Source: CAVTWY01 sp963738615
GTDB lineage: Bacteria > Pseudomonadota > Gammaproteobacteria > Burkholderiales > Burkholderiaceae_C
NCBI GenBank assembly: GCA_963738615.1
Contig: CAVTXI010000004.1
Coordinates: forward strand, 620,001-684,000
DNA: 64,000 nucleotides
Direction of reading: 5' to 3'
In this document: positions 37,282 to 44,545 of the stretch, in pieces
How positions within the stretch are numbered: position 1 is the first letter of the stretch
Layout: each line of letters begins with the position of its first letter
Notes under the pieces: generated by a model
Database searches by the model: none
Told to the model about the DNA's origin: nothing
What the model saw: only the letters and a program-made list of their open reading frames with translations
Program-made: the position numbers and the translations under genes

Positions 37282-38121
37282 ATGCACGCCGACACACTGA
37301 AGGCCCTGGCCGGCAAGTATGTCTGGTGGAAGTCGTCCGACGAGGCCGTGCTTATGCCCGAACGGGTCATCGCGCAGGTGATGAACATCGGCGACTGGGA
37401 CGACGTGCAGGCGCTCGCGACCCAAGTCGGCGACGACGCGCTGCGCGAGGTGCTGGCGCACGCGCAGGCAGGCCAGTTCAACGCGCGTTCATGGGCCTAT
37501 TGGCACTATCGCCTCGGGCTGTGCGATATAGGCGAAGTGCCGCCATTGCCGGTACGAAGGTTCGGATGCCCTTCGGTCGACTTCGATTTCTTCTCGGCCG
37601 AGCCGCTCGACCGCGACGCCATCAGGGCGGCGATGCCGTTCGTCGCGAATGCCACGACGCTCCAGGACCATGGACAGTCCTGGGTCGTCATGGTGACCGA
37701 GGGCGGCGCAAGCGAGCTTCGCGTGAAGATCTCTTTTTTCGGCACCATTGCCTTTGGCCGCGTTGGTGACCCGGACATCACGCAGGACGGCGTGCTCCAG
37801 GTCGCCTCGCTCGACGATCTGATGGCAACGAAGGTCAAGGTCGTGCTGCAGCGCGCCGAAGCCAAGGACTATCGCGACGTTGCCGCAATGATTCGGGCCG
37901 GCGTCAGCCTGCCACGGGGGCTTTCGTCCGCCCGTCTGCTCTTCGGCCCGAACTTTCAGCCGAGCGAGAGTTTGAAGGCGCTGGCCTATTTCGAAGACGG
38001 CGATCTGGCCACGTTGACGACCGCCGACAAACAGACGCTCGTGGCTGCTGCGAAAGCGGTTCGTGACTTGCCGGAGGTGGCCCTGGTCTCGCGCCAGCTC
38101 GTTGGCATGCGCGGCATGTGA
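37282..38121 (+). CDS. collapsed toxin-antitoxin fusion (antitoxin-like + truncated AbiEii-like nucleotidyltransferase)
   Basis: Encodes 279 residues. The first 95 or so (ADTLKALAGKYVWWKSSDEAV, then RSWAYWHYRLGL and PPLPVRRF) look like the small proteins encoded just upstream of AbiEii-type nucleotidyltransferase toxins. From about residue 98 the sequence enters a nucleotidyltransferase at SVDFDFFS (the DxD metal motif) and continues with ISFFGTIAFGRVGDPD, LMATKVKVVLQRAEAKDYRDVAAM. The preceding GG-T/S-A-x-AL-R element of such toxins is missing. An in-frame deletion has thus joined the two genes and removed part of the active site. It is probably inactive. It lies between slt and the kinase gene. 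Confidence 0.6.
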   Translation: MHADTLKALAGKYVWWKSSDEAVLMPERVIAQVMNIGDWDDVQALATQVGDDALREVLAHAQAGQFNARSWAYWHYRLGLCDIGEVPPLPVRRFGCPSVDFDFFSAEPLDRDAIRAAMPFVANATTLQDHGQSWVVMVTEGGASELRVKISFFGTIAFGRVGDPDITQDGVLQVASLDDLMATKVKVVLQRAEAKDYRDVAAMIRAGVSLPRGLSSARLLFGPNFQPSESLKALAYFEDGDLATLTTADKQTLVAAAKAVRDLPEVALVSRQLVGMRGM

Positions 38122-38133
38122 CCTTCGTCCATT
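38118..38133 (+). promoter_or_regulatory. recurrent element upstream of the T6SS kinase gene
   Basis: Reads GTGACCTTCGTCCATT, 101 nt before the ATG at 38219; it overlaps the last codon of the preceding gene. Nearly the same string occurs 103 nt before the RCC1 lipoprotein gene, and both are followed by ATGCGC(GC)ACCG. Confidence 0.5.
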
Positions 38134-38218
38134 CCCGATGCGCACCGCCCCTTCGAACATGTTTGCCGCGTCGCCTTGACGCGAGGCTGGGCCGTACGCA
38201 TGGACGACCAAGGTCGCG

Positions 38219-40213
38219 ATGTTCGCGCACCATCGACCGGAACCCCGGGCGATGTCGGCGCTGGTCACGGGCCCCGCGACCCCAACGACCGCCACGACCC
38301 CGAAGCCACGGTCATCATCGGAGAGGCCGAGGCCGCTGCGCTTGTCGCCGCGGCGGTGCCGCTGCGCGTCGCCTTCGCGCCCGGTCGGCACGCTGCCCGG
38401 CGGAACGTTCGGCGGCGTGCCTGGCGAGCCGCAAGGCGACACCAAGCGCACCACCGCAACCGCTGCAACCGATGACGAAGCGGCGGCCGATGTGCCGCAG
38501 CGGCAGGTCGGCCGCTACCTGATCCGCGCGCGCGTGGGCCGTGGTGGCATGGCGTCGGTGTACCGCGCGCATGACCCGTCGATCGGGCGTGACGTCGCGA
38601 TCAAGTTCCTGCATGCCACGTTGGCGCAAGACGAGGAGTGCCACGCGCGTTTCCTGCGTGAGGCGCGCGCCGCCGGCAGCCTGACGCACACGAACATCGC
38701 AGTGGTGCACGACGTTGGCGAGATCGAAGGCCGACCCTTCATGGCGATGGAGCTGATCGAAGGCGAGACGCTGGCCGACGTGCTGGAACGCCGCAAGACG
38801 CTGCCCGTGCGTGAAGCCATGACCATCGCGCTTCAGATCGCACGTGCGCTGGACTACGCGCACGCGCACGGCGTGGTGCACCGTGACATCAAGCCCGGCA
38901 ACATCCTGATGCCGGCCGGCGGGCGCGGCGTGAAGGTCACCGACTTCGGCATCGCACACCTCGACGACGCGATCACCGACGCGTCGGGCCAGCGCACGCA
39001 GGTCGGCGCGGTGCTGGGCACGCCGCAGTACATGTCGCCCGAGCAGGCCAAGGGCGAGAAGCTCGACGGCCGCAGCGACATCTTCTCGGCCGGCATCGTG
39101 CTGTATCAAATGCTGGGCGGCGAGCGCCCCTTCCGCGCCGACAGCATGGTGGCGCTGGCCACGAAGATCGCGACCGAGCCGCACGCGCCGGTGCACACCC
39201 TGCGTGCCGATGTGCCAACGTCGCTGCGGCGCGTGGTCGACCGCTGCCTTGCGAAAGTTCCCGACCAGCGCTTCGCCACCGGCGCCGAGCTGGCCGAAGC
39301 CCTGTCGAAGGCGCGACGTGAACTCGATGACGCGCAGCAGAAGACAGAGCGCCCGCGCATCGTGTCGCTGCGCCTGAAATGGGCGCTGGCCATGGCGTCC
39401 ATCGTCGCGCTGGTGATGGGCATCACCGCGTCGGTCATCACGCAACGCCAGTACGACGCGATGATGAACCAGGCCACCGAGTACGGCGCGTCGCTCGCGC
39501 GCTTCGTGGCGCGACAGAACGGCGAACCCGCGCTGAACGAGGATTGGGAAACCGTCGATGAGAAGTTGAAGTACCTGATGGGCGCCGGCAACTTCGAGCG
39601 CATCGTGATGATCGACGGCAAGGGCATCGTGCGCTCGTCCAGCCGCGCCGAGTTGGTGGGCAAGCCCTACAAGCCCGAGGGCAGCGAGGTGCTGGGCAAC
39701 TTTGCGGGCGGCACCGCAGCCATGCGCTACCACGCGGACGGCGCGCCGGTGCTGGGTTTCGAAGCGCCGGTGATGTACCAGAACACACCCGTGGGCCGCA
39801 TTGCGCTGGGCATTCCCGAAGAGCCGCTGACGAAGGTGGCGCGGCTGTCGAAGACGCTGATGGCCGTGCTGGTGCTGGTGACGACGCTGGCGGTGGGCGC
39901 TGCCACGTACCTGCTGGCGCAGCGCTTTGCCAAACCCATCCGCCTGCTGGGCGAGTCACTCGACGAAATCGCCAAAGGCCGCTTCGCGCACCGCATCGGC
40001 GAGACGCGCAAGGACGAGTTCGGCGAGTTGTACGCGCGCTTCGACGCAATGGCGCACGCGTTGCAGCAGCACGCACGATTCACTCGCCCGGTCACGGATG
40101 CGGGCGCACCGTCGACGTTCATCAGTGACCCCACGACGCCGGGCCAGCCGACGCCTGATGGTGACAACGCTTCTTTGTTGCCCACGGGCACGCCGACGCC
40201 ACCCGGGCGCTGA
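38219..40213 (+). CDS. transmembrane Ser/Thr protein kinase with sensor and HAMP domains (PpkA-like)
   Basis: Encodes 664 residues from ATG 38219. Hanks-type kinase domain from GRYLIRARVGRGGMASVYRAHD (about 97) with VAIKFL lysine, HRDIKPGN (about 221-228), VTDFGIAH, and SPEQAKGEKLDGRSDIFSAGIVLYQMLGG. A membrane helix (about 385-405), an extracytoplasmic Cache-like sensor (about 410-530), a second helix (about 542-562) and a HAMP domain follow. It should phosphorylate the FHA protein in response to an envelope signal. The first 55 residues look like non-coding frame; the frame-1 alternative (from about 38176 or 38200, containing DPEATVIIGEAEAAALVAA) looks more protein-like, so a single-base slip near 38390 is possible. 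Confidence 0.88.
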   Translation: MFAHHRPEPRAMSALVTGPATPTTATTPKPRSSSERPRPLRLSPRRCRCASPSRPVGTLPGGTFGGVPGEPQGDTKRTTATAATDDEAAADVPQRQVGRYLIRARVGRGGMASVYRAHDPSIGRDVAIKFLHATLAQDEECHARFLREARAAGSLTHTNIAVVHDVGEIEGRPFMAMELIEGETLADVLERRKTLPVREAMTIALQIARALDYAHAHGVVHRDIKPGNILMPAGGRGVKVTDFGIAHLDDAITDASGQRTQVGAVLGTPQYMSPEQAKGEKLDGRSDIFSAGIVLYQMLGGERPFRADSMVALATKIATEPHAPVHTLRADVPTSLRRVVDRCLAKVPDQRFATGAELAEALSKARRELDDAQQKTERPRIVSLRLKWALAMASIVALVMGITASVITQRQYDAMMNQATEYGASLARFVARQNGEPALNEDWETVDEKLKYLMGAGNFERIVMIDGKGIVRSSSRAELVGKPYKPEGSEVLGNFAGGTAAMRYHADGAPVLGFEAPVMYQNTPVGRIALGIPEEPLTKVARLSKTLMAVLVLVTTLAVGAATYLLAQRFAKPIRLLGESLDEIAKGRFAHRIGETRKDEFGELYARFDAMAHALQQHARFTRPVTDAGAPSTFISDPTTPGQPTPDGDNASLLPTGTPTPPGR

Positions 40214-40292
40214 GTGACCGACATGCGCACGCACGCTGCACCGCGGCCGCTGCCCCGGGCCGCGCCGTTCTCCCTGCTGGTGTTGCTGGTGC

Positions 40293-41336
40293 TTGCTGGT
40301 CTTGCTGGTGCTGCTGGTGCTGCTGGGCGGCTGCGCGAGTCGAGGGGCGGTCGACCAACCGGTTCCCGTGGCGGCGGCAGCGACGCCTCGACCCGTGCGC
40401 GACGCGGCCCCTCCTGCGCGCGGTGTGGTGCTGGGTCGCAACGAACGCGTGCTGATCTACATGCCGCAGGCGGGTGACACCTGGGCCGGCATCGCGGCAC
40501 GATATCTCGGCAACGCTGCGCAGGCTTGGCGCATCACCGAGGTCAACCGAGGCGAACGCAGCCCCGAACCCGGCGTGCCGGTCGCTGTGCCGCTGGTGGC
40601 ACCGAACCCGCTGGGCGTGGGCGCCGACGGCTTGCAGCGCGTCACGATCCTGTGCTATCACCGGGTGGGTTCGGGCGGATCGAAGATGATGATTTCGCCG
40701 CAGCGCTTCGAAGCGCAGCTCGACTGGCTGGCCGCCAACGGCTATGCGGTGGTCAGCCTGGACGACGTCGCGGCCTTCATGGCCGGGCGCAAGGACCTGC
40801 CCGACAAGGCTGTCGCGATCACCTTCGACGACGGCTACGAATCGGTGTGGCGCCATGCCTACCCGGCGCTGCGCAAGCGCGGCATGCCTGCGACGCTCTT
40901 CGTCTACACCGACTTCGTGGGCGCGGGCGACGCGTTGAGTTGGGCGCAGATGGACGAGATGCGACGCTCCGGGCTCGTCGACATCCAGGCGCATTCGAAG
41001 TCGCACCGCAACCTTGCCGAGCGTCTGCCCGGCGAGTCCGACGCCACCTACCGCGCGCGGCTGGACACCGAACTGGCGGCACCACGTGCAGCGATCGAAC
41101 GCGCGTTGCCCGGCACGAAGGTGCGCCACTTCGCCTACCCCTACGGCGACGCGAATGAAGCGGTGCTCGACGCGATGCGCCGCCAGGGCTACGAACTGGG
41201 CCTCACGGTCGTGCCCACGCTCGTGCCCTTCTACGCGGCACCGTTGATGCTGGGTCGCGTGATGGTCTACGGCGACTTCGAGCTCGACGAGTTCAAGGCC
41301 CGCGTGCAGGGCCGCCGTGCGGCAGCCAAACCATGA
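40293..41336 (+). CDS. LysM-containing polysaccharide deacetylase lipoprotein
   Basis: Encodes 347 residues if it starts at TTG 40293. The lipobox is LLGGC. A LysM-like segment follows (MPQAGDTWAGIAARYLGNAAQAWRITEVN), then the NodB deacetylase domain with ITFDDGYES, HSKSHRN (metal histidines) and FAYPYGD. Such enzymes deacetylate GlcNAc or MurNAc in cell-wall or surface polymers. A more natural start is ATG 40223 in another frame (MRTHAAPRPLPRAAPFSLLVLLVL): losing one base in the CTGGTG-rich stretch at 40275-40320 would join it to this frame and make a full signal peptide. It follows the kinase gene by ten bases (if 40223) and overlaps the next gene. Confidence 0.78.
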   Translation: MLVLLVLLVLLGGCASRGAVDQPVPVAAAATPRPVRDAAPPARGVVLGRNERVLIYMPQAGDTWAGIAARYLGNAAQAWRITEVNRGERSPEPGVPVAVPLVAPNPLGVGADGLQRVTILCYHRVGSGGSKMMISPQRFEAQLDWLAANGYAVVSLDDVAAFMAGRKDLPDKAVAITFDDGYESVWRHAYPALRKRGMPATLFVYTDFVGAGDALSWAQMDEMRRSGLVDIQAHSKSHRNLAERLPGESDATYRARLDTELAAPRAAIERALPGTKVRHFAYPYGDANEAVLDAMRRQGYELGLTVVPTLVPFYAAPLMLGRVMVYGDFELDEFKARVQGRRAAAKP

Positions 41337-42137
41337 CCGGGCCCAACGCGGTGCGCACGGTGCGCACATTCGCGTGGCGCATCGTCGTGCCGATGTTCGG
41401 CCTCGGCATCGCCCTGCTGCTGCTCGGTGCGTGTCGCTCGTCGGCCCCGGTTGCCGACGCCGCCCTTCGAACCCGCCACTGCGGCGCCAGCTGCCGACAC
41501 CGGCGCGCAGGCCTACGAACAACGCCAGCGCCAAGCGGCGCAGGCCGCGCGGCGCGAAGGTCGGCTGGCCGATGCGCGCTGGCATTGGGACGTGGTGACT
41601 GCGCTGCGCCCCGACGACGCCGACGCGCGGCGCGAGCGCAAGGAGATCGACGATGCGATGCAGGCGCAGGCGGCCGAGCGCTACGCGAAGGCGCGCACGG
41701 CGCATCAGAAAGGCGATGTCGACACCGCGCAGCGCCTGTACCTCGAAACGCTTCAGGCCATGCCGACGCACGCCGGTGCGGCCGACGAGTTGCGGGCGCT
41801 GGAACGCGAGCGCACGCGCCGCGGGCACGTGCAGTCGGTGCATGCGATGCGCACCACCGAGGCACGTGCGCCGAAGGGCGCGGCGGTCAACCACCGCAGC
41901 ACACCCGACGCGCGCATCGAAGCCGAGCACGCGAGCCTGCTCGCGCGAGACGACGCCGTGATGCCGAAGACCGCCTCGACACCCTCGGGCGATGCCGATG
42001 CGTGCCGACGTGCGCCGCGCCTCGAGGCCACCGACCGCGGCGCCGCCGTGCGCGCGTGGCGCGAGTGCCTGAAGGCGCATCCCGACGATGCGCGCGCATC
42101 GGCGCGGTTGAAGTCGCTCGAAGCCGGCTTTCGCTGA
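41333..42137 (+). CDS. TPR-like lipoprotein (frame broken near 41460)
   Basis: ATG 41333 overlaps the deacetylase stop. The first 40 codons encode a lipoprotein signal (IVVPMFGLGIALLLLGAC, Cys about 34). The rest of the protein lies in another frame from about 41460: DTGAQAYEQRQRQAAQAARREGRLADARWHWDVVTALRPDDADA, then KARTAHQKGDVDTAQRLYLETLQAMPTHAGA and RAWRECLKAHPDDARASARLKSLEAGFR, which are TPR-type helical pairs. One base too many in the GC-rich GCCGACGCCGCCC stretch would explain it. It is probably an outer-membrane or periplasmic scaffold made with the kinase and deacetylase. The function is unknown. Confidence 0.6.
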
Positions 42138-42153
42138 CGGACCACCTGCGGAT

Positions 42154-43032
42154 TCAGCAGGGCTGGTTCGGCAGCTTCTTCTTCAGATCGATCGCACGGT
42201 CACGTTCCGACAGCGCGGTCTTGTGTGACGGGTCCAACCGCAGCACGCAGGTCCAGCGGTCGATCGCGGTACACAGGTCCTGACGTTCACGTGCACGGCG
42301 CGCGTCGCGAACGCACTGGTCGATCTGCTGCTGCTTGTCTTCGACCGGAGGAGGTGGCGGTGGTGGCGGTGGAGGCGGTGGCGGCGGCGGAGGCGGTGGT
42401 GGCGACGGCTGCGGCGCTGAAGCAGGCGTGGTCGTTGTCGACGGTGGCGGCGCCGCAGGCGGTGGCGGTGGTGGCGGCTGCGTGGGCGATCCACCCGTTT
42501 GAAGATTCACCTTGCCCGGCAGCTTGATGAGTTGCCCGGCCTGCAACTGCCGGGGCACGCGAATGTCGTTGTAGCGCGCAAGGCCGTAGAACTGGTCACG
42601 GTCCTTCATCGCGCGCTGGGCAATGATGGCCAGTGTTTCTTTGGGCGCGACTCGGTACGGCGTGGATTCGGTGCCGTACTGCGCGACCGGGTCTTCCTTG
42701 ATCTGCTTGAGGAAGCTGTTGGCCAGCCGGTGGTTCGCGTCGGTGGCCAGGATGCGGCGCACCAGTTCGAGTGCGGCGTCCTCCTGCCCCTGGTCGAGCA
42801 GGTTGCGCACGGTGTCGATCGCCGCGCGGATCTCTTCGGCGGGCAAAGGCTGAACCGTAGGTGCGGGCGCGGGGGCAACCAGTGGGGGTGCCGTTGGCGC
42901 CTGCGCGGCTGGTGCGGCAGGTGCGTCGGCCGTCGGTGTTTTCGGATCAGTCTGTTTGGTGCCGCAGGCACTCAGGCCAGCCAGTGCCACACAGGCCCAA
43001 ACGACCGTCACGCGCCACGTGTGCCGACGCAT
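42154..43032 (-). CDS. LysM lipoprotein with polyproline tract
   Basis: Encodes 292 residues from ATG 43032; the frame extends to 43197, but this start gives a proper lipoprotein signal (VVWACVALAGLSAC, Cys about 23). A helical pair (EEIRAAIDTVRNLLDQGQEDAALELVRRILATDANHRLANSFLKQI) precedes a LysM-like segment (PYRVAPKETLAIIAQRAMKDRDQFYGLARYNDIRVPRQLQAGQLIKLP). A run of about 20 prolines, encoded by a degenerate CCN-type tract, leads to a C-terminal TPR-like unit (CTAIDRWTCVLRLDPSHKTALSERDRAI). The same LysM/TPR theme occurs in the two convergent genes. No function is known. The 190-bp gap upstream (43033-43224) shows nothing recognisable. Confidence 0.75.
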   Translation of the reverse strand: MRRHTWRVTVVWACVALAGLSACGTKQTDPKTPTADAPAAPAAQAPTAPPLVAPAPAPTVQPLPAEEIRAAIDTVRNLLDQGQEDAALELVRRILATDANHRLANSFLKQIKEDPVAQYGTESTPYRVAPKETLAIIAQRAMKDRDQFYGLARYNDIRVPRQLQAGQLIKLPGKVNLQTGGSPTQPPPPPPPAAPPPSTTTTPASAPQPSPPPPPPPPPPPPPPPPPPPVEDKQQQIDQCVRDARRARERQDLCTAIDRWTCVLRLDPSHKTALSERDRAIDLKKKLPNQPC

Positions 43033-43224
43033 CAGCGGCGTCGACAACGACAAGGACGGCGAGTGGCGATGAATACGAGGATGCACGCGAACTTCCGGGG
43101 CAACGATGACCAACGGGAGCGATGCCCCGGCCGATGACGCGCGGATCATAAGCGTCGCCCTGCGCCGCACATCCTCTGAATTCATGAGCCGCAACACAGG
43201 CCGCGACCGACGATGACCGCGACC

Positions 43225-43683
43225 TCACGACCGCAGTAAGCCGCGATAAGCCCCCGGCCATGATCCCGCGATCGGCGTTGCACCCGCCACACGCGCGAAG
43301 AACGCTGGCGCACCAACCGCACCGGCGATGGCGTAGACATAGCCCTCGAGTCGCATCCGCTCGAGGCTTTCGCGCAGCAGCGCCGCGCCCACTCCGCGCC
43401 CGCGTGCGTCGTCGGCCACACCGATGGGCCCGACAAACCCAGGTGCGAAAGCGTCGTGGCAACAAAAGCCCAGCACGTGCTGCCCGTCGACCGCGATCAC
43501 GACGCCGCAGGGGCGGCGCGTGATCACGGCGCGCACCTCGCTGGCCCAACCGGGCGTGAAGTGCTGCCGCACCCAGGCCACGACAAGATCGTGCTCGGGC
43601 GCCAGCGGCGCGCGAACGGTCACGCCTTCATCAACCTCATAAGCGCCACGCACGGCCGGCAAGGCGTACAGCGCGATGAGCAT
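43225..43683 (-). CDS. GNAT-family acetyltransferase
   Basis: Encodes 152 residues from ATG 43683 (the frame extends to 43770, but the added part is unlike the family). The acetyl-CoA-binding motif A is clear: VGPIGVADDARGRGVGAALLRESLERM, and it is preceded by the strand VVIAVDGQHVLGFCCHDAF. The C-terminal FFARVAGATPIAGSWPGAYRG is a typical GNAT end. The substrate is unknown. It stands alone between the LysM lipoprotein and a forward lipoprotein gene. Confidence 0.8.
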   Translation of the reverse strand: MLIALYALPAVRGAYEVDEGVTVRAPLAPEHDLVVAWVRQHFTPGWASEVRAVITRRPCGVVIAVDGQHVLGFCCHDAFAPGFVGPIGVADDARGRGVGAALLRESLERMRLEGYVYAIAGAVGAPAFFARVAGATPIAGSWPGAYRGLLRS

Positions 43684-43793
43684 GTCATGCGGTTCGGGCT
43701 GCGCGGTCGTACGCCGCGAACGTAGCTTGGTAGACACGTGCAGATGACCTTGGTGAATGCCGTTGTGCAACTTGGCATCGCAGTATCAGTTGC

Positions 43794-44480
43794 ATGATGA
43801 AGTACCCGTCTGCCCCCCGCCGCTTTCGCGTCTTGATCGTCGCGCTGGCTGCCACATCGCTCGCGGCTGCGTGCGCCACGAATGGTGACGCCTCGAAAGC
43901 ACAGTCCGCGGGTGTCGGCGCGGCGATCGGCTGCGTTGGCGGCGCCCTGCTCGCGAAGCTGGCCCGTGAGAAGCCCGGGGCCGGATGTGCGGTTGGCGCC
44001 GTCGCGGGCGGCATCGTCGGCTACCAGAAGGCACGTTCCGATGAACTCCGCCGTGCACGCGAAGCCGCGGCTTCGATTCCCGTGCTGGCCGGTGCGGCCC
44101 CTGCCACGGTGCAGACACAGGCCGTCGTCGTCACCGACGCCAAGTCCGGCAAGGCCGAAACGGTCGAAACGTTCAAGGCGCTGTCCATGGACGTGCCGGT
44201 GAGCCAACTCGAATCGCCCGACGGCAAAGACGTGATGCGCAAGCTGGGCGAGTACGCGCGCAAGGTCGCCGACGACCGCGCCGAGTCGGTCAACCTTGAT
44301 GTGGCGCGCACAGCCACGCTGGCGAAGCCCGATGCGCCGAAACGCGTCGTGCTCGAGTCCGCGAGCGAGCGTGTCGGCAAAGGCTCGCTTGTGCGTCGGC
44401 GCCTGGCCAACGTCGCGGTGCCAGACCGCGTACAGCGCGTGACCGTCGAAGCGACCAACGCCGAACGCGTGACCTTGTAG
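43794..44480 (+). CDS. lipoprotein with glycine-zipper segment
   Basis: Encodes 228 residues. Lipobox LAAAC at about residue 27 follows a short signal. The following 45 residues are glycine-zipper-like (GVGAAIGCVGGALLAKLAREKPGAGCAVGAVAGGIVGYQKARSDELRRA), which in other outer-membrane lipoproteins inserts into or spans the membrane. The remainder (about 90-228) is a soluble region with no recognised fold. There is no clear ribosome site; ATG 43794 or the next ATG 43797 are both possible. The gene is divergent from the acetyltransferase and convergent with the second kinase. Confidence 0.7.
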   Translation: MMKYPSAPRRFRVLIVALAATSLAAACATNGDASKAQSAGVGAAIGCVGGALLAKLAREKPGAGCAVGAVAGGIVGYQKARSDELRRAREAAASIPVLAGAAPATVQTQAVVVTDAKSGKAETVETFKALSMDVPVSQLESPDGKDVMRKLGEYARKVADDRAESVNLDVARTATLAKPDAPKRVVLESASERVGKGSLVRRRLANVAVPDRVQRVTVEATNAERVTL

Positions 44481-44482
44481 TT

Positions 44483-44524
44483 GGCGCGCGGCGCGCGGCG
44501 CGCGGCGCGCGGCGCGCGGCGCGC
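44483..44524. repeat. six perfect copies of the heptamer GGCGCGC
   Basis: A tandem array of 42 bp with no interruption, just after the stop of the glycine-zipper lipoprotein gene and before the stop of the convergent kinase gene (44546). The alternating G/C sequence could form Z-DNA or hairpins, and may act as a bidirectional terminator or be length-variable. Confidence 0.9.
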
Positions 44525-44545
44525 TGCACCGATACGCCGCGCGAA

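Noticed and set aside
44483..44524. A CRISPR-like or phage attachment repeat
   Set aside because: The units are 7 bp with no spacers, and no cas or integrase genes are present.
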